This document shows, piece by piece, positions 8,037 through 16,100 of a DNA stretch of 61,981 nucleotides. Within the stretch, counting starts at the first letter, position 1. The number at the start of each line of letters is the position of its first letter. Location: contig QZIJ01000003.1 in assembly GCA_003598975.1 (NCBI GenBank), forward strand, positions 1 to 61,981. Direction: 5' to 3'. A model generated the notes under the pieces. It saw nothing but the letters and a program-made list of their open reading frames with translations. It did not search any database and was not told where the DNA came from. The stretch comes from Anaerolineaceae bacterium (GTDB lineage: Bacteria; Chloroflexota; Anaerolineae; Anaerolineales; Villigracilaceae). The position numbers were made by a program, and so were the translations under genes.

Positions 8037-8918
8037 ATGAAAAAAGTTGAATCTCGTTTAATACTTGGAGATTGTCGCGAGGAGCTTGGAAAACTCCCGG
8101 ATAATTCTATTGATTTAATTTTCACTTCGCCTCCGTATGCTGATAGTCGCGCCCACACCTATGGCGGAATTCGTCCAGAGAAATATGTTGATTGGTTTCT
8201 TCCGATTTCAGCGGAACTTTTACGCGTATTGAAACCAACTGGAACTTTTGTTTTGAACATCAAAGAGAAGGTTGTTAATGGAGAACGCCATACTTATGTA
8301 ATAGAACTAATTTTAGAAATGAGAAAACAGGGTTGGCTCTGGACAGAAGAATTTATCTGGCATAAGAAAAATTCTTACCCTGGTAAGTGGCCAAATCGTT
8401 TTCGCGATTCCTGGGAAAGGTTACTGCAATTCAATAAAGATCGTCACTTTTATATGTATCAAGAAGAAGTTATGGTACCAATGGGAGACTGGGCAGATAG
8501 GCGTCTCAAGAACCTAAGTGATACGGATAAGGTGCGAGATCCTTCTCGTGTTGGAAGTGGCTTTGGAAAGCGAATTGCAAACTGGATTGGTAGGGATAAG
8601 GCTTATCCGTCCAATGTTTTGCATATGGCGACTGAGACAAAAAATAGAAACCATAGCGCTGTTTTTCCTGAAGATTTACCAGAATGGTTTGTCAAACTCT
8701 TCACTAAAAAGGGAGATTGGGTGCTGGACCCGTTCATGGGTTCAGGAACAACTGTCTTTGTTGCTCAAAGAATGGAACGAAACTCAGTTGGTATAGAAAT
8801 TTTGCCGGAGTATTTCAACGTGGTTCAGCAAAAAGTAAAGCCTGTTATAGAAGCAAGGCCAGCACAGATGGCTTTGTTAGAAAAGAAGGGAAAATATGAA
8901 GCAAATAAACCCAAATGA
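8037..8918 (+). CDS. Type II site-specific DNA methyltransferase (N4-cytosine/N6-adenine, beta class)
   Basis: A 293-residue enzyme with catalytic motif IV TSPPY at residues 30-34 near the N-terminus and the SAM-binding motif DPFMGSGTT near residues 231-240, the order of the beta class. It modifies the host recognition site. It overlaps the restriction gene by 23 bases. Both genes are clearly more AT-rich than their neighbours and sit between a terminator and a convergent gene, so they were probably acquired. The start at 8037 is chosen because the -10 box lies just before it; an in-frame ATG at 7974 is upstream of the promoter. The recognition sequence cannot be inferred. Confidence 0.9.
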   Translation: MKKVESRLILGDCREELGKLPDNSIDLIFTSPPYADSRAHTYGGIRPEKYVDWFLPISAELLRVLKPTGTFVLNIKEKVVNGERHTYVIELILEMRKQGWLWTEEFIWHKKNSYPGKWPNRFRDSWERLLQFNKDRHFYMYQEEVMVPMGDWADRRLKNLSDTDKVRDPSRVGSGFGKRIANWIGRDKAYPSNVLHMATETKNRNHSAVFPEDLPEWFVKLFTKKGDWVLDPFMGSGTTVFVAQRMERNSVGIEILPEYFNVVQQKVKPVIEARPAQMALLEKKGKYEANKPK

Positions 8919-9627
8919 TGTTGTGAATTTTGTTGAGAAAAATATTGGAGATTTTCATGCGAGACGCGCTGACAGTCTCCGAAATTTGAAATTATCACAA
9001 GTTTTAAAAAGAAAGAACCCATACCTCTTCAAGGCAAAAAACGTAAATGATGCTCATGATCTAGTCAAGTTAATCCTTGATGCTCATTTATCATCCCAAG
9101 AAGAAGCTATTTTTGGAGAATTTCTGGAGGCCCTTGCTATATTTGTGTGCGGGATAGTCTTTGAAGGTAGAAAATCATCCGCAGAGGGGATTGATTTAGA
9201 ATTTAGTCGAGACAATGTTCTCTATATTGTCTCGGTGAAATCTGGACCTAATTGGGGGAATAGCAGTCAGATCAAACGGATGGTCGAGAATTTCAAACAA
9301 GCGAAGCGCATTTTACGTACTGGAAAAAACAAAGCAAATATTCAAGCCGTAAATGGTTGCTGTTACGGGAAAGAAAACCAGCCCGACAAAGGAGATTATC
9401 TAAAACTCTGCGGTCAAGAATTTTGGGAATTCATTTCTGGTGACAACCACCTATTTGTGGAAATTATTGAGCCGTTGGGTTATCGAGCAAAGGAACGGAA
9501 CGAGCAATTCCTTGTAGAATACTCTAGAATCCTAAACCTGTTTACACAAGAGTTCATGAATGATTTCTGCGTGGATGGAAAGATCGATTGGGATAAGCTT
9601 GTGCACTTTAATTCAGGAAAGAAATAA
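8896..9627 (+). CDS. Type II restriction endonuclease, PD-(D/E)xK type
   Basis: A 243-residue protein. GIDLEF (residues 98-103) followed by YIVSVKSGPNWGN (about 110-122) gives the D...(S)VK catalytic arrangement of PD-(D/E)xK nucleases, with an acidic helix (EEAIFGEFLEAL) before it. The SVKSGPNWGN motif recalls type II enzymes of the PmeII/Tsp45I kind, recalled from memory. It would cut the site protected by the overlapping methyltransferase. Codon use is AT-rich. The ATG lies inside the methyltransferase gene, so translation is probably coupled. Confidence 0.8.
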   Translation: MKQINPNDVVNFVEKNIGDFHARRADSLRNLKLSQVLKRKNPYLFKAKNVNDAHDLVKLILDAHLSSQEEAIFGEFLEALAIFVCGIVFEGRKSSAEGIDLEFSRDNVLYIVSVKSGPNWGNSSQIKRMVENFKQAKRILRTGKNKANIQAVNGCCYGKENQPDKGDYLKLCGQEFWEFISGDNHLFVEIIEPLGYRAKERNEQFLVEYSRILNLFTQEFMNDFCVDGKIDWDKLVHFNSGKK

Positions 9628-9646
9628 TCTCCTATACTAAATTACC

Positions 9647-9690
9647 AAAGCCCCTGAACAGACTCGCATCCCTCAGGGGCTTTGTTCATC
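9647..9690. terminator. Terminator between the endonuclease gene and the convergent lipoprotein gene
   Basis: Stem AAAGCCCCTGA (9647-9657) pairs with TCAGGGGCTTT (9673-9683). It can serve both convergent genes. Confidence 0.8.
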
Positions 9691-9693
9691 ACA

Positions 9694-10062
9694 TCAGGGC
9701 GTTACAGTGATCGTGCCAAAGGCTTGACGATCCTTTGAACAATAATACGTGTACACACCAGGGTCGGTCAGCGTGATGGTGAAGGTGACCTCTGGTTGCA
9801 GGAGATCCGTCCCGCCTGTATCCATGATGTTGCCGCTTTCATCCTTACGCTCGATCCAAAGGATGCGATCCTCGTTATCGCGGTTCGTCCACGCGATCTG
9901 CGTCCCCGCTTTAACCTCAACGGATGGACAAAGATCGCCTGTAATGTCCATGCTGATGGCCGGCGGCGTCAACACGGGAGGCTCGGTAGTCACCGCGGAA
10001 CCACAAGCGGTCAACAGGCTCAAAAGAAAAAGACACGCAAACAAAGGCTGGAATATTTTCAT
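9694..10062 (-). CDS. Lipoprotein with a degenerate cupredoxin-like domain
   Basis: A 122-residue protein with signal LFLLSLLTAC (lipobox Cys 20). The rest resembles a plastocyanin fold: VKAGTQIAWTNRDNED near the usual first ligand and PGVYTYYCSKDRQAFGTITV at the usual second ligand loop. The Cys is kept, but the expected His residues and Met are absent (YYCSKDRQAF instead of a CSxH...M pattern), so a type 1 copper site looks unlikely. The start at 10062 is set by the signal peptide and an AAGGA sequence upstream. It is probably a membrane-anchored extracellular protein of unknown role. Confidence 0.72.
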   Translation of the reverse strand: MKIFQPLFACLFLLSLLTACGSAVTTEPPVLTPPAISMDITGDLCPSVEVKAGTQIAWTNRDNEDRILWIERKDESGNIMDTGGTDLLQPEVTFTITLTDPGVYTYYCSKDRQAFGTITVTP

Positions 10063-10120
10063 CGAGGTATCCTTTTGTTGTTGTTTCATCCCAAGACGAG
10101 TAAGGTAATGCCTTTGTTCC

Positions 10121-10162
10121 AAAAAACAAAACCCCTGACCGTCTCCCGACATCAGGGGCTTT
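10121..10162 (-). terminator. Terminator after the endonuclease IV gene
   Basis: On the minus strand the stem CCCCTGA/TCAGGGG (10132-10138, 10152-10158) is followed by a run of T (plus-strand AAAAAACAAAA at 10121-10131). Confidence 0.85.
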
Positions 10163-10204
10163 CACTACCCAACTACGTAACCACGTAACCGTCCAACCAC
10201 CCAA

Positions 10205-11041
10205 CTACTTCCCCCACGCCTTCTTCATCTTCAGCGCGTCCTCCTCCATCACGGGGCTTTCGCACAAAATCCGCCCGCCGCAACCGAACTTCTTCAATGC
10301 CTTGAACAGCGCCTTCAAATCCAAATCCGCCTCGGCCAACGGCAGGTGATTCTTCTCGCCCTTCGGCCCGTACTCGATTCCCGAAAGGTGGATGTGTAAA
10401 CCCGTCAACGCCTGCGCGCCGAGCGCCTCAGCATAGGCCTCCAGCAGGTGAGACCACTCATCGTACGTGTTCACTGTCCCATCGCCGGGACGCGCGTGCA
10501 GGTGTGCGAAATCCAAGCAGGGTTGCACTCCCGCGATCTGCCGCGACATCTCCAGGGTATCATCCAAGGACCCCAGCATGGCCGACTTGCCCATCGTTTC
10601 GGGACGAAGCGTGACCGGGTTCCCCGCCTTGCGCAACTCGACGACGCACTTCTCCAAACGGGGCAACGCCACTTTCATGACCTCGCGCGGGTCGCGGCCA
10701 AAATAGGACCCCGGGTGGAAAACAATATCCGTCGCCCCCGCCAGATGACCGTAGTGAGCCGCGTCCATCAGGCGTTTCCTCGACTTCGGCCACTCGTCCT
10801 TGTCCGCGTTCAAATTGATAAAGTACGGCGCGTGGACGCTGAGCGCGACACCCTGCTCGCCGGCTGTTTTCTTGATCGCCGCGCAGGTCTCCTCGCTGAC
10901 GCGCACCGCCTGCACCCAGCCCAACTCCAGCGCGTCCAACCCGATGGATTTGGAAAACTCAATCGCACCCACGCTTCCGCCCGGCTTCTTGGGCGTCCCC
11001 ATCGGCGAACCGACTGTGCCAAATTTAAACGATAAAGTCAT
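10205..11041 (-). CDS. nfo: Endonuclease IV-like AP endonuclease (TIM barrel)
   Basis: A 278-residue protein with the ordered metal-ligand motifs of endonuclease IV: SVHAPYFINL, FHPGSY, RPETMGK, CLDFAHLHARPGDG, HIHLSG and ICESP. It would bind three Zn ions and cut DNA at abasic sites. SD AAGGAG before the ATG supports the start. It follows the dgkA gene after a 76-base gap and ends at a terminator. A sugar-phosphate isomerase of the same fold is the alternative, but the CLDFAHxHAR motif favours the nuclease. Confidence 0.85.
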   Translation of the reverse strand: MTLSFKFGTVGSPMGTPKKPGGSVGAIEFSKSIGLDALELGWVQAVRVSEETCAAIKKTAGEQGVALSVHAPYFINLNADKDEWPKSRKRLMDAAHYGHLAGATDIVFHPGSYFGRDPREVMKVALPRLEKCVVELRKAGNPVTLRPETMGKSAMLGSLDDTLEMSRQIAGVQPCLDFAHLHARPGDGTVNTYDEWSHLLEAYAEALGAQALTGLHIHLSGIEYGPKGEKNHLPLAEADLDLKALFKALKKFGCGGRILCESPVMEEDALKMKKAWGK

Positions 11042-11117
11042 TTGAATCTCCTTGAGAGGATGCGTCGCACCTGACAGATGGGATTTGTCCTGCGGGTAGG
11101 GTGCGACGCATTCGCGC

Positions 11118-11495
11118 TCACCACGAAATAATTTTTTCCCACAACGGCGGACCCAAGATCAGCAGCCCCACCAGCACCGCGGCCAGCGCGGCAATGAGCA
11201 CGGCCGCCGCCCCCACGTCCTTGCCCGCCTTTGCCAGCGGATGATGCTCCTGCGTCGCCAAGTCCACCACGGCCTCGATAGATGTGTTGATGAACTCCGC
11301 CGCGAAGACCATCGCGATGGTGAGAATGAGGACAGCCCAATCGCGCGTAGGCAGTCCTAACCAGAGACCGACGATGAGAACAAGCGTGGCCACGACTCCG
11401 TGAATCCACGCGTTGCGCTGGGTCTGCATCACGTACCACCAGCCGCGCAACGCGTGTCGGATGGATCGAAGGCGGGAGAGGAGGAAGTTTGTCAT
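11118..11495 (-). CDS. dgkA: Diacylglycerol/undecaprenol kinase family membrane protein
   Basis: A 125-residue protein with three helices (GVVATLVLIVGLWLGL, WAVLILTIAMVFAAEF, AAAVLIAALAAVLVGLLIL) and the family signature AAEFINTSIEAVVD before AKDVGAAAV-like KAGKDVGAAAV. It phosphorylates a membrane lipid alcohol with ATP; Gram-positive-type members act on undecaprenol. It lies next to ybeY and pgpH, an order found in many bacteria. Confidence 0.9.
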   Translation of the reverse strand: MTNFLLSRLRSIRHALRGWWYVMQTQRNAWIHGVVATLVLIVGLWLGLPTRDWAVLILTIAMVFAAEFINTSIEAVVDLATQEHHPLAKAGKDVGAAAVLIAALAAVLVGLLILGPPLWEKIISW

Positions 11496-11509
11496 GGGAG
11501 GAAGAAGAG

Positions 11510-11569
11510 AAAATAAACGTAAAACGTAAAAGCCACGTTCATTACGTTTTACGTTTCACGTTTTATTTT
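11510..11569. repeat. ACGTAAAACGTAA-type palindromic repeat
   Basis: AAAATAAACGTAAAACGTAA (11510-11529) is inverted at 11542-11569. It fills the dgkA-ybeY gap. Related copies are at 51357-51403 and in a coding region at 55686-55718. The GTTTCACGT inside it is only a chance parS half site. Confidence 0.8.
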
Positions 11570-12009
11570 TCATTGATTTTTACATGCCCCAAACCTAACC
11601 CCTCTAATATCTCCCCCTGCGCCATCCACATCTTCGCCTTCTCCTCCTCTTCGGCGTGATCGTGTCCGAGCAGATGCAGAACGCCATGGACGACGAGGAG
11701 CCGCGTCTCATCCGCGAGGGAGTGGCCTGCGGCCTGGGCCTGCGCTTCGGCGCGCTGGACCGAGAGCAGAATGTCGCCGAGGTAACGCGCGCCCGTTTCA
11801 GGGTCCGTTTCGGAGGCGGGGAAGGAGAGCACGTCGGTGGGCGCGTCGATTCCCAAAAAGTCCCGATTGAGGCGGTGAATCTGTTCATCATCGGTGAGGA
11901 CGATAGTCAGGTCGCCTTCGGCAGATTGGTGAGTCAATGCGGCGAGGGCGGCCTGTTCGAGCAGATCAGTTGAAAAGGGCAGGTCGAGGGAGGTTTCGAG
12001 GAAGATCAT
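11563..12009 (-). CDS. ybeY: Endoribonuclease YbeY
   Basis: A 148-residue protein with the Zn-binding motif HGVLHLLGHDH (His 108, 112 and 118), preceded by LNRDFLGIDAPTDVLSFPA and LGDILLS. It takes part in 16S rRNA maturation and ribosome quality control. Its stop overlaps the end of the palindromic repeat. It lies 74 bases after pgpH. Confidence 0.93.
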   Translation of the reverse strand: MIFLETSLDLPFSTDLLEQAALAALTHQSAEGDLTIVLTDDEQIHRLNRDFLGIDAPTDVLSFPASETDPETGARYLGDILLSVQRAEAQAQAAGHSLADETRLLVVHGVLHLLGHDHAEEEEKAKMWMAQGEILEGLGLGHVKINEK

Positions 12010-12015
12010 TTTGGT

Positions 12016-12083
12016 CTGCTAAGAACGTAAAGATTTAATGCTCGTCTTCGCGGTCTTGGTGTGCTTCGCGGTGCAATTTCGCG
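12016..12083. repeat. Palindromic repeat of the CTTCGCGGT family
   Basis: The pgpH-ybeY gap contains TAAGAACGTAAAGATTTAAT followed by CTTCGCGGTCTTGG and GCTTCGCGGT. The same units build the in-frame element at 45391-45457. Confidence 0.6.
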
Positions 12084-14198
12084 TTACTTTCGCGGGATTG
12101 TCGTGATCGGCGATGCGGCGGGCGGCGGCTCAGCCGCGGGATATTGAATGCGCGGATGATACGTGCCGCGCAAAGTGGCAACAAATGATTCGACGATTGC
12201 ATTGAGATCGCGCAGGGTGAGCATGGTGTGATCGAGTTGCCCTTCTTTCTGAACTTGTTCGATCACGCCACGCACGAGAACGCGCATTTCGTCGTCGGTC
12301 TGTGGACTTTTGGCGCGGGCGCGCGCTTCGGCGCCATCCGCGAGCATCAGGATGGCCGTCTCGCGCGAGCGCGGACGCGGACCCGGGTAGCGGAATTTTT
12401 CGATGTCAATTTGCTCGGCATCGCCGTTGGCGTTTTCCAGCGCCTGGTTGTATTGATAACGCGTTAGCATGGTGCCATGATGTTCGAGCATGAAATCCGC
12501 CATGCGGCGCGGCAGGCGATGCTTGCGCGCTAGCGCGACACCGTCGGTGACGTGGCGGATGATGGTGGATGCCACCTCCTCGGGGTCCATATCCTGATGT
12601 GTGTCCATGTGACCCGGCGCCTGGTTCTCGATGAAAAAGGCCGCGTTCTTCGCCTTGCCCACATCGTGAAACAACGCGCCAACACGCGCCAGCAACTGGT
12701 CCGCGCCGATGGCTTCGGCGGCCTGCTCGGCAAGGTTCGCGACCTGCAAACTGTGCTGATACGTGCCAGGCGCGTTGCGGAGGAAGAATTGCAGAAGAGG
12801 ATGGTCAGGACGCGAAATCTCGAGCAGGTGCAAGGCGGTGGCAAGGCCAAGCGATTGCGCCAGGAAATACTGACCGAGGAGCGCGAAGGCCGCGGACAAG
12901 AATCCGTTGCCTGTTGCAGCCAGAAAAAGTTGTGCGATGCCCAGCCAGTCGAGATCGCCAACAGATATACGGAAGGCCATCAGCACGAGGATGCCCGCAC
13001 CCGTCACAGCCGCACCCGCCCAAATGTAATACCAGAAGCGGCGCGCGGGACCAAGCGCGAGCACACCGCTTAGCGAAGTGAAAAGATAATAAGGCAAAAG
13101 ATCGCTGTTGAATCCGTACGCGGCGAGGATGCTCGTCACGATGGAGACGACGATCCCCACCTCCACACCGTACAACGCGGCAAGCAACATGCCCACCGCG
13201 GGAAGCGGATAGAGATATGGAAGCAGGACATTATCGGGAATGGCCAGCCGCGCGCCCGCCAAAAAGACAAGGAAAAGGACCGCGATCACAAACAGACTGC
13301 GCGGCTCGTATAAAAATCCCAATCGTTTGCGACGATAAAAATACAGTGTGGTGAATGCAACCAGCATGAGAGTCAACGCGCCCTTGCCAAGCAGGTCGAG
13401 TGGTTGCGACGTGGAGCGGATCAACCCCAATTCCTGCAGGGCCTCCACCTGTTCCTCGGTGAGACGCCCACCCGCGCGGACGATGGTCTCGCCTGCTTTG
13501 TAGGATGCCATGACCGGTTCGACGGCGTCGCGCGCGGCCACACGCGCGGACTCGGTCAGTTCGGGACTGTGGAGGCTGTTCGCGGTCACGAAGGGCCTTA
13601 CCAGCTCACTGACGAGCGCGGCCTGCGACTCGCTGAGCGAAAAACTGACGAGGGACGGCACACTGCGCCGCACGGTTTCCACATCCGAATCGCGGATGAC
13701 GCCGCGCAGGACGCGTTCGAGCACATTGAGCGATTCTCCGCGCAACGCCGCCCAGCGGTCGTCGCTGAGGGCGAGGATCACTTCGATCGTCTCCGCGGAC
13801 AGTTCGATGTCGGGCAGGGAGGCGAGACGGGCGCGCTTTTGGTCGGTGGTGGTGTTTACGTCCGCGCGCGTCAACGTGATCGAGTCCAGCGTGTCGCGCA
13901 GTTTTCCCATCTGCTGACGGGAGATGGACGGGTCGGGAGGCGTGAAAACGGGCGGGACGGAATCGTAGGCGGCCTGCCGCTTTCGTTCGGTGAGAACGGC
14001 ACTTTCGAAGGAGGCGTCACTGGGGGCGACGTAATCGCGTGGCGAGATGTCCCCCGCGTGGAGTGGAGAGGCGTCGGGGCGCAGGGCATCGGGCAGGAGG
14101 GCGAGCGCGCTGAAGGAAGCCGCGGCCACGACCACGAGCAGGATGATGCGAAAGGTGTTGAGGCGCGCACTCGAACGAGGCGCATTGAGATCAATCAC
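12084..14198 (-). CDS. pgpH: 7TM-HD phosphodiesterase (PgpH type, c-di-AMP)
   Basis: A 704-residue protein: one N-terminal helix (residues about 18-38), a large extracytoplasmic domain (40-265), about seven helices (270-465) and a cytoplasmic HD domain. The HD domain shows NAPGTYQHSLQVANLAE, ALFHDVGK (HD near 512), HxxxH-type IIRHVTDG and FMLEHHGT. PgpH proteins hydrolyse c-di-AMP to pApA. The start is a GTG at 14198, two bases after the yqeY stop, so translation is probably coupled. Together with two DarA/PstA-like genes at 6.0-6.7 kb it supports c-di-AMP signalling in this organism. Confidence 0.9.
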   Translation of the reverse strand: MIDLNAPRSSARLNTFRIILLVVVAAASFSALALLPDALRPDASPLHAGDISPRDYVAPSDASFESAVLTERKRQAAYDSVPPVFTPPDPSISRQQMGKLRDTLDSITLTRADVNTTTDQKRARLASLPDIELSAETIEVILALSDDRWAALRGESLNVLERVLRGVIRDSDVETVRRSVPSLVSFSLSESQAALVSELVRPFVTANSLHSPELTESARVAARDAVEPVMASYKAGETIVRAGGRLTEEQVEALQELGLIRSTSQPLDLLGKGALTLMLVAFTTLYFYRRKRLGFLYEPRSLFVIAVLFLVFLAGARLAIPDNVLLPYLYPLPAVGMLLAALYGVEVGIVVSIVTSILAAYGFNSDLLPYYLFTSLSGVLALGPARRFWYYIWAGAAVTGAGILVLMAFRISVGDLDWLGIAQLFLAATGNGFLSAAFALLGQYFLAQSLGLATALHLLEISRPDHPLLQFFLRNAPGTYQHSLQVANLAEQAAEAIGADQLLARVGALFHDVGKAKNAAFFIENQAPGHMDTHQDMDPEEVASTIIRHVTDGVALARKHRLPRRMADFMLEHHGTMLTRYQYNQALENANGDAEQIDIEKFRYPGPRPRSRETAILMLADGAEARARAKSPQTDDEMRVLVRGVIEQVQKEGQLDHTMLTLRDLNAIVESFVATLRGTYHPRIQYPAAEPPPAASPITTIPRK

Positions 14199-14200
14199 GG

Positions 14201-14644
14201 CTATTGAAGCAGTTCCTTAACTATCGCGCTGATGGCGTCGTTTGGAGCGCGTCCCGCCACCTTGGGCATGACCGTCTTCATCACCTTGCCCATGTCACTG
14301 ATGGAGGCCGCGCCCGCCTCGGCAATCGCAGCCTGGACGAGTTCGCGCAGTTCCTCGGCGGGCATGGCCGCGGGCAGGAAGGTTTCGAGGATGGCGATCT
14401 CGGCTTCGTTGGCTGAAGCGAGGTCGGGACGATTGGCTTTCTTCGCTTCATCCAGCGCTTCGCGGCGATTCTTGATCTCCTTCTGGATGAGTGCCATGAC
14501 CGCTGCGTCGTCGAGCACGATGCGCTTGTCCACTTCCACCTGTTTGATGGCGGCCAGTGCCATGCGGAGGGTATCTTTGCGCGTCATGTCACCCGATTTC
14601 ATGGCGGTTTTAAGGGATTCGTTAAGTTGAGTTTTGATGTCCAT
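14201..14644 (-). CDS. yqeY: GatB/YqeY domain protein
   Basis: A 147-residue protein covering the whole YqeY family: MDIKTQLNESLKTAMKSGD, then RKDTLRMALAAIKQVEVDKR and the C-terminal GKVMKTVMPKVAGRAPND. The domain is also found in the amidotransferase subunit GatB and may interact with tRNA. The start at 14644 fits both the family N-terminus and a TATAAT box seven bases upstream. Confidence 0.93.
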   Translation of the reverse strand: MDIKTQLNESLKTAMKSGDMTRKDTLRMALAAIKQVEVDKRIVLDDAAVMALIQKEIKNRREALDEAKKANRPDLASANEAEIAILETFLPAAMPAEELRELVQAAIAEAGAASISDMGKVMKTVMPKVAGRAPNDAISAIVKELLQ

Positions 14645-14651
14645 GGGAAAC

Positions 14652-14657
14652 ATTATA
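14652..14657 (-). promoter_or_regulatory. -10 box of yqeY-pgpH (leaderless type)
   Basis: TGCTATAAT (extended -10) on the minus strand ends seven bases before the ATG at 14644. No SD can fit. Confidence 0.7.
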
Positions 14658-14675
14658 GCAGAGGTGGGAGGGGAG

Positions 14676-14703
14676 AAAAAAAGTCCCGCCGCGAGGGCGG
14701 GAC
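14676..14703 (-). terminator. Terminator of the DUF2971 gene
   Basis: GTCCCGCC/GGCGGGAC stem (14683-14690, 14696-14703) followed on the minus strand by a T run (plus-strand A run at 14676-14682). Confidence 0.9.
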
Positions 14704-14735
14704 AAATCTGTAACCGAGAATTGTAATTACTGAAA

Positions 14736-15500
14736 TTATCTTCGAAATGGAATTTCTGAAAGACGAATATTGACTTCAGAGAAACCATTATATTGGAGTA
14801 GGCTTTGAACCGCATTCAAACGGATTCCAGTATGATTTCCCGGTCCAATGATAATCTCGCGAAGGCACTCTGGCGGAAAGGTTATGACAAGGTATGGAAT
14901 TGGGCCCATTGAAGACGAACGGAATTGTGTCGGAGGGTTCTGTGCCGACAAATCAAACAGTGTTTCTTGTTTCAAGATACGCCACTCACGTTCCTCAGAA
15001 AAGCTTGGATGCTTCACACGTGCCAAACGTGGCAATAACCATTCGGAAGTATGCCATTCGACAACTCCCGGGTGAGCAGTAGGCTGTGCAGCATCTCTAA
15101 TTTCCTTAGAAAAAAATTCCGCTGGATTTGCGATTCCGTATTGCACAGGCACAACTTCACCAATATTCAGAGATCTTAGCTTCTCTATGTCAAAACCAAG
15201 AGCATACCCTTGATCAGCACCGTATCCTCGCCATTGACTGAGTAGGTCACCATCCTCACAAAAACACGCGACGAACATACGGAAGTACAGTAATGAGTGT
15301 CCCGCAATGCGATACCCTCCATCCTCAAGTGGCGGCAAGTTGAGTTTTTGTATCTCAGCAAAGTATATATCTTTTGCGTACGAAAGCTCAGCCCCATCAT
15401 TTAAGAATTGACAGTCGGATGCCCACAATTCGCGATGGGTGATAATGCCAATGATGCCTGAGATTGTCGTATAGTGGTAGATTATGGAATTGTTTGCCAT
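14736..15500 (-). CDS. DUF2971 domain protein
   Basis: A 254-residue protein that starts with IIYHYTTISGIIGIITHREL and LWASDCQFLNDGAELSYAKD, the typical DUF2971 opening. Function is unknown. It is notably AT-rich compared with its flanks and has its own terminator, so it was probably acquired. Homologues are scattered in accessory regions of bacterial genomes; a role in phage defence has been suspected for some but is not shown here. No other start gives a better N-terminus. Confidence 0.8.
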   Translation of the reverse strand: MANNSIIYHYTTISGIIGIITHRELWASDCQFLNDGAELSYAKDIYFAEIQKLNLPPLEDGGYRIAGHSLLYFRMFVACFCEDGDLLSQWRGYGADQGYALGFDIEKLRSLNIGEVVPVQYGIANPAEFFSKEIRDAAQPTAHPGVVEWHTSEWLLPRLARVKHPSFSEEREWRILKQETLFDLSAQNPPTQFRSSSMGPIPYLVITFPPECLREIIIGPGNHTGIRLNAVQSLLQYNGFSEVNIRLSEIPFRR

Positions 15501-15580
15501 GTCGAATATCCATTTGTCGGTTTACAAAATAATAAGGCGCCTAAACAATTAACTCTTCGGCATTATATCTGAGAGTTTCT

Positions 15581-16087
15581 TTAATCCGCCTTCACAAACC
15601 CCTCATACTCCCCAGGCATTTCAATTCCGAACCGTTCGCAAAGCGCCTTCACGTCGCGATAATCGTTCTCGTCCAACTTGTATCCCGTGTGGAATTTGAC
15701 CAGCCACTCGGGCGCGATGCACTTGACAGGGAATCCGTTGATCGATCCCATCCCGTTCCAGGAATCGAGGGGATATTTCACGCCGAAGATATGATTTCCC
15801 GCCTCGTCGAAGGTGCAAGAGTGGAGGTCAATCTCGTGTCCCGCGTCATCGCCGAGGACGAAGTTGCATTCCCACGAGTCGTCGCGCGCCACGTCTTTGT
15901 AGCCGCGCGCTTCGAGCAACGCGCGGACTTGCGGCACGTCCTTGTGCAGGAGCGCGATGTCGAGGTCCGCGTGGGGACGCGTTTGGTGGCCGAGCAACGC
16001 GTCCACGCCCCAGCCGCCGTCAAGGATGACTTGGATGTGATGCTGGTCGAGAAGTCGCGCGAACGAGATGACATCGTCCGCGCTCAT
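15581..16087 (-). CDS. Nucleotidyltransferase of the lincosamide/aminoglycoside adenylyltransferase type
   Basis: A 168-residue protein with GGWGVDALLGHQTRPHADLD (residues 24-43): the GG(W) motif and the DxD metal site of the pol-beta superfamily. A second acidic residue follows in HEIDLHSC. Relatives adenylylate lincosamide or aminoglycoside drugs, but many chromosomal copies have unknown substrates, so resistance should not be assumed. The ATG at 16087 is chosen; a TTG at 16129 would overlap the upstream methyltransferase gene by 29 bases. Confidence 0.75.
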   Translation of the reverse strand: MSADDVISFARLLDQHHIQVILDGGWGVDALLGHQTRPHADLDIALLHKDVPQVRALLEARGYKDVARDDSWECNFVLGDDAGHEIDLHSCTFDEAGNHIFGVKYPLDSWNGMGSINGFPVKCIAPEWLVKFHTGYKLDENDYRDVKALCERFGIEMPGEYEGFVKAD

Positions 16088-16100
16088 TTCGGAGTGAATT

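Noticed and set aside
11545-11560. A possible parS site (GTTTCACGT)
   Set aside because: Only half of the 16-base parS palindrome is present and it belongs to the ACGTAAAACGTAA repeat.
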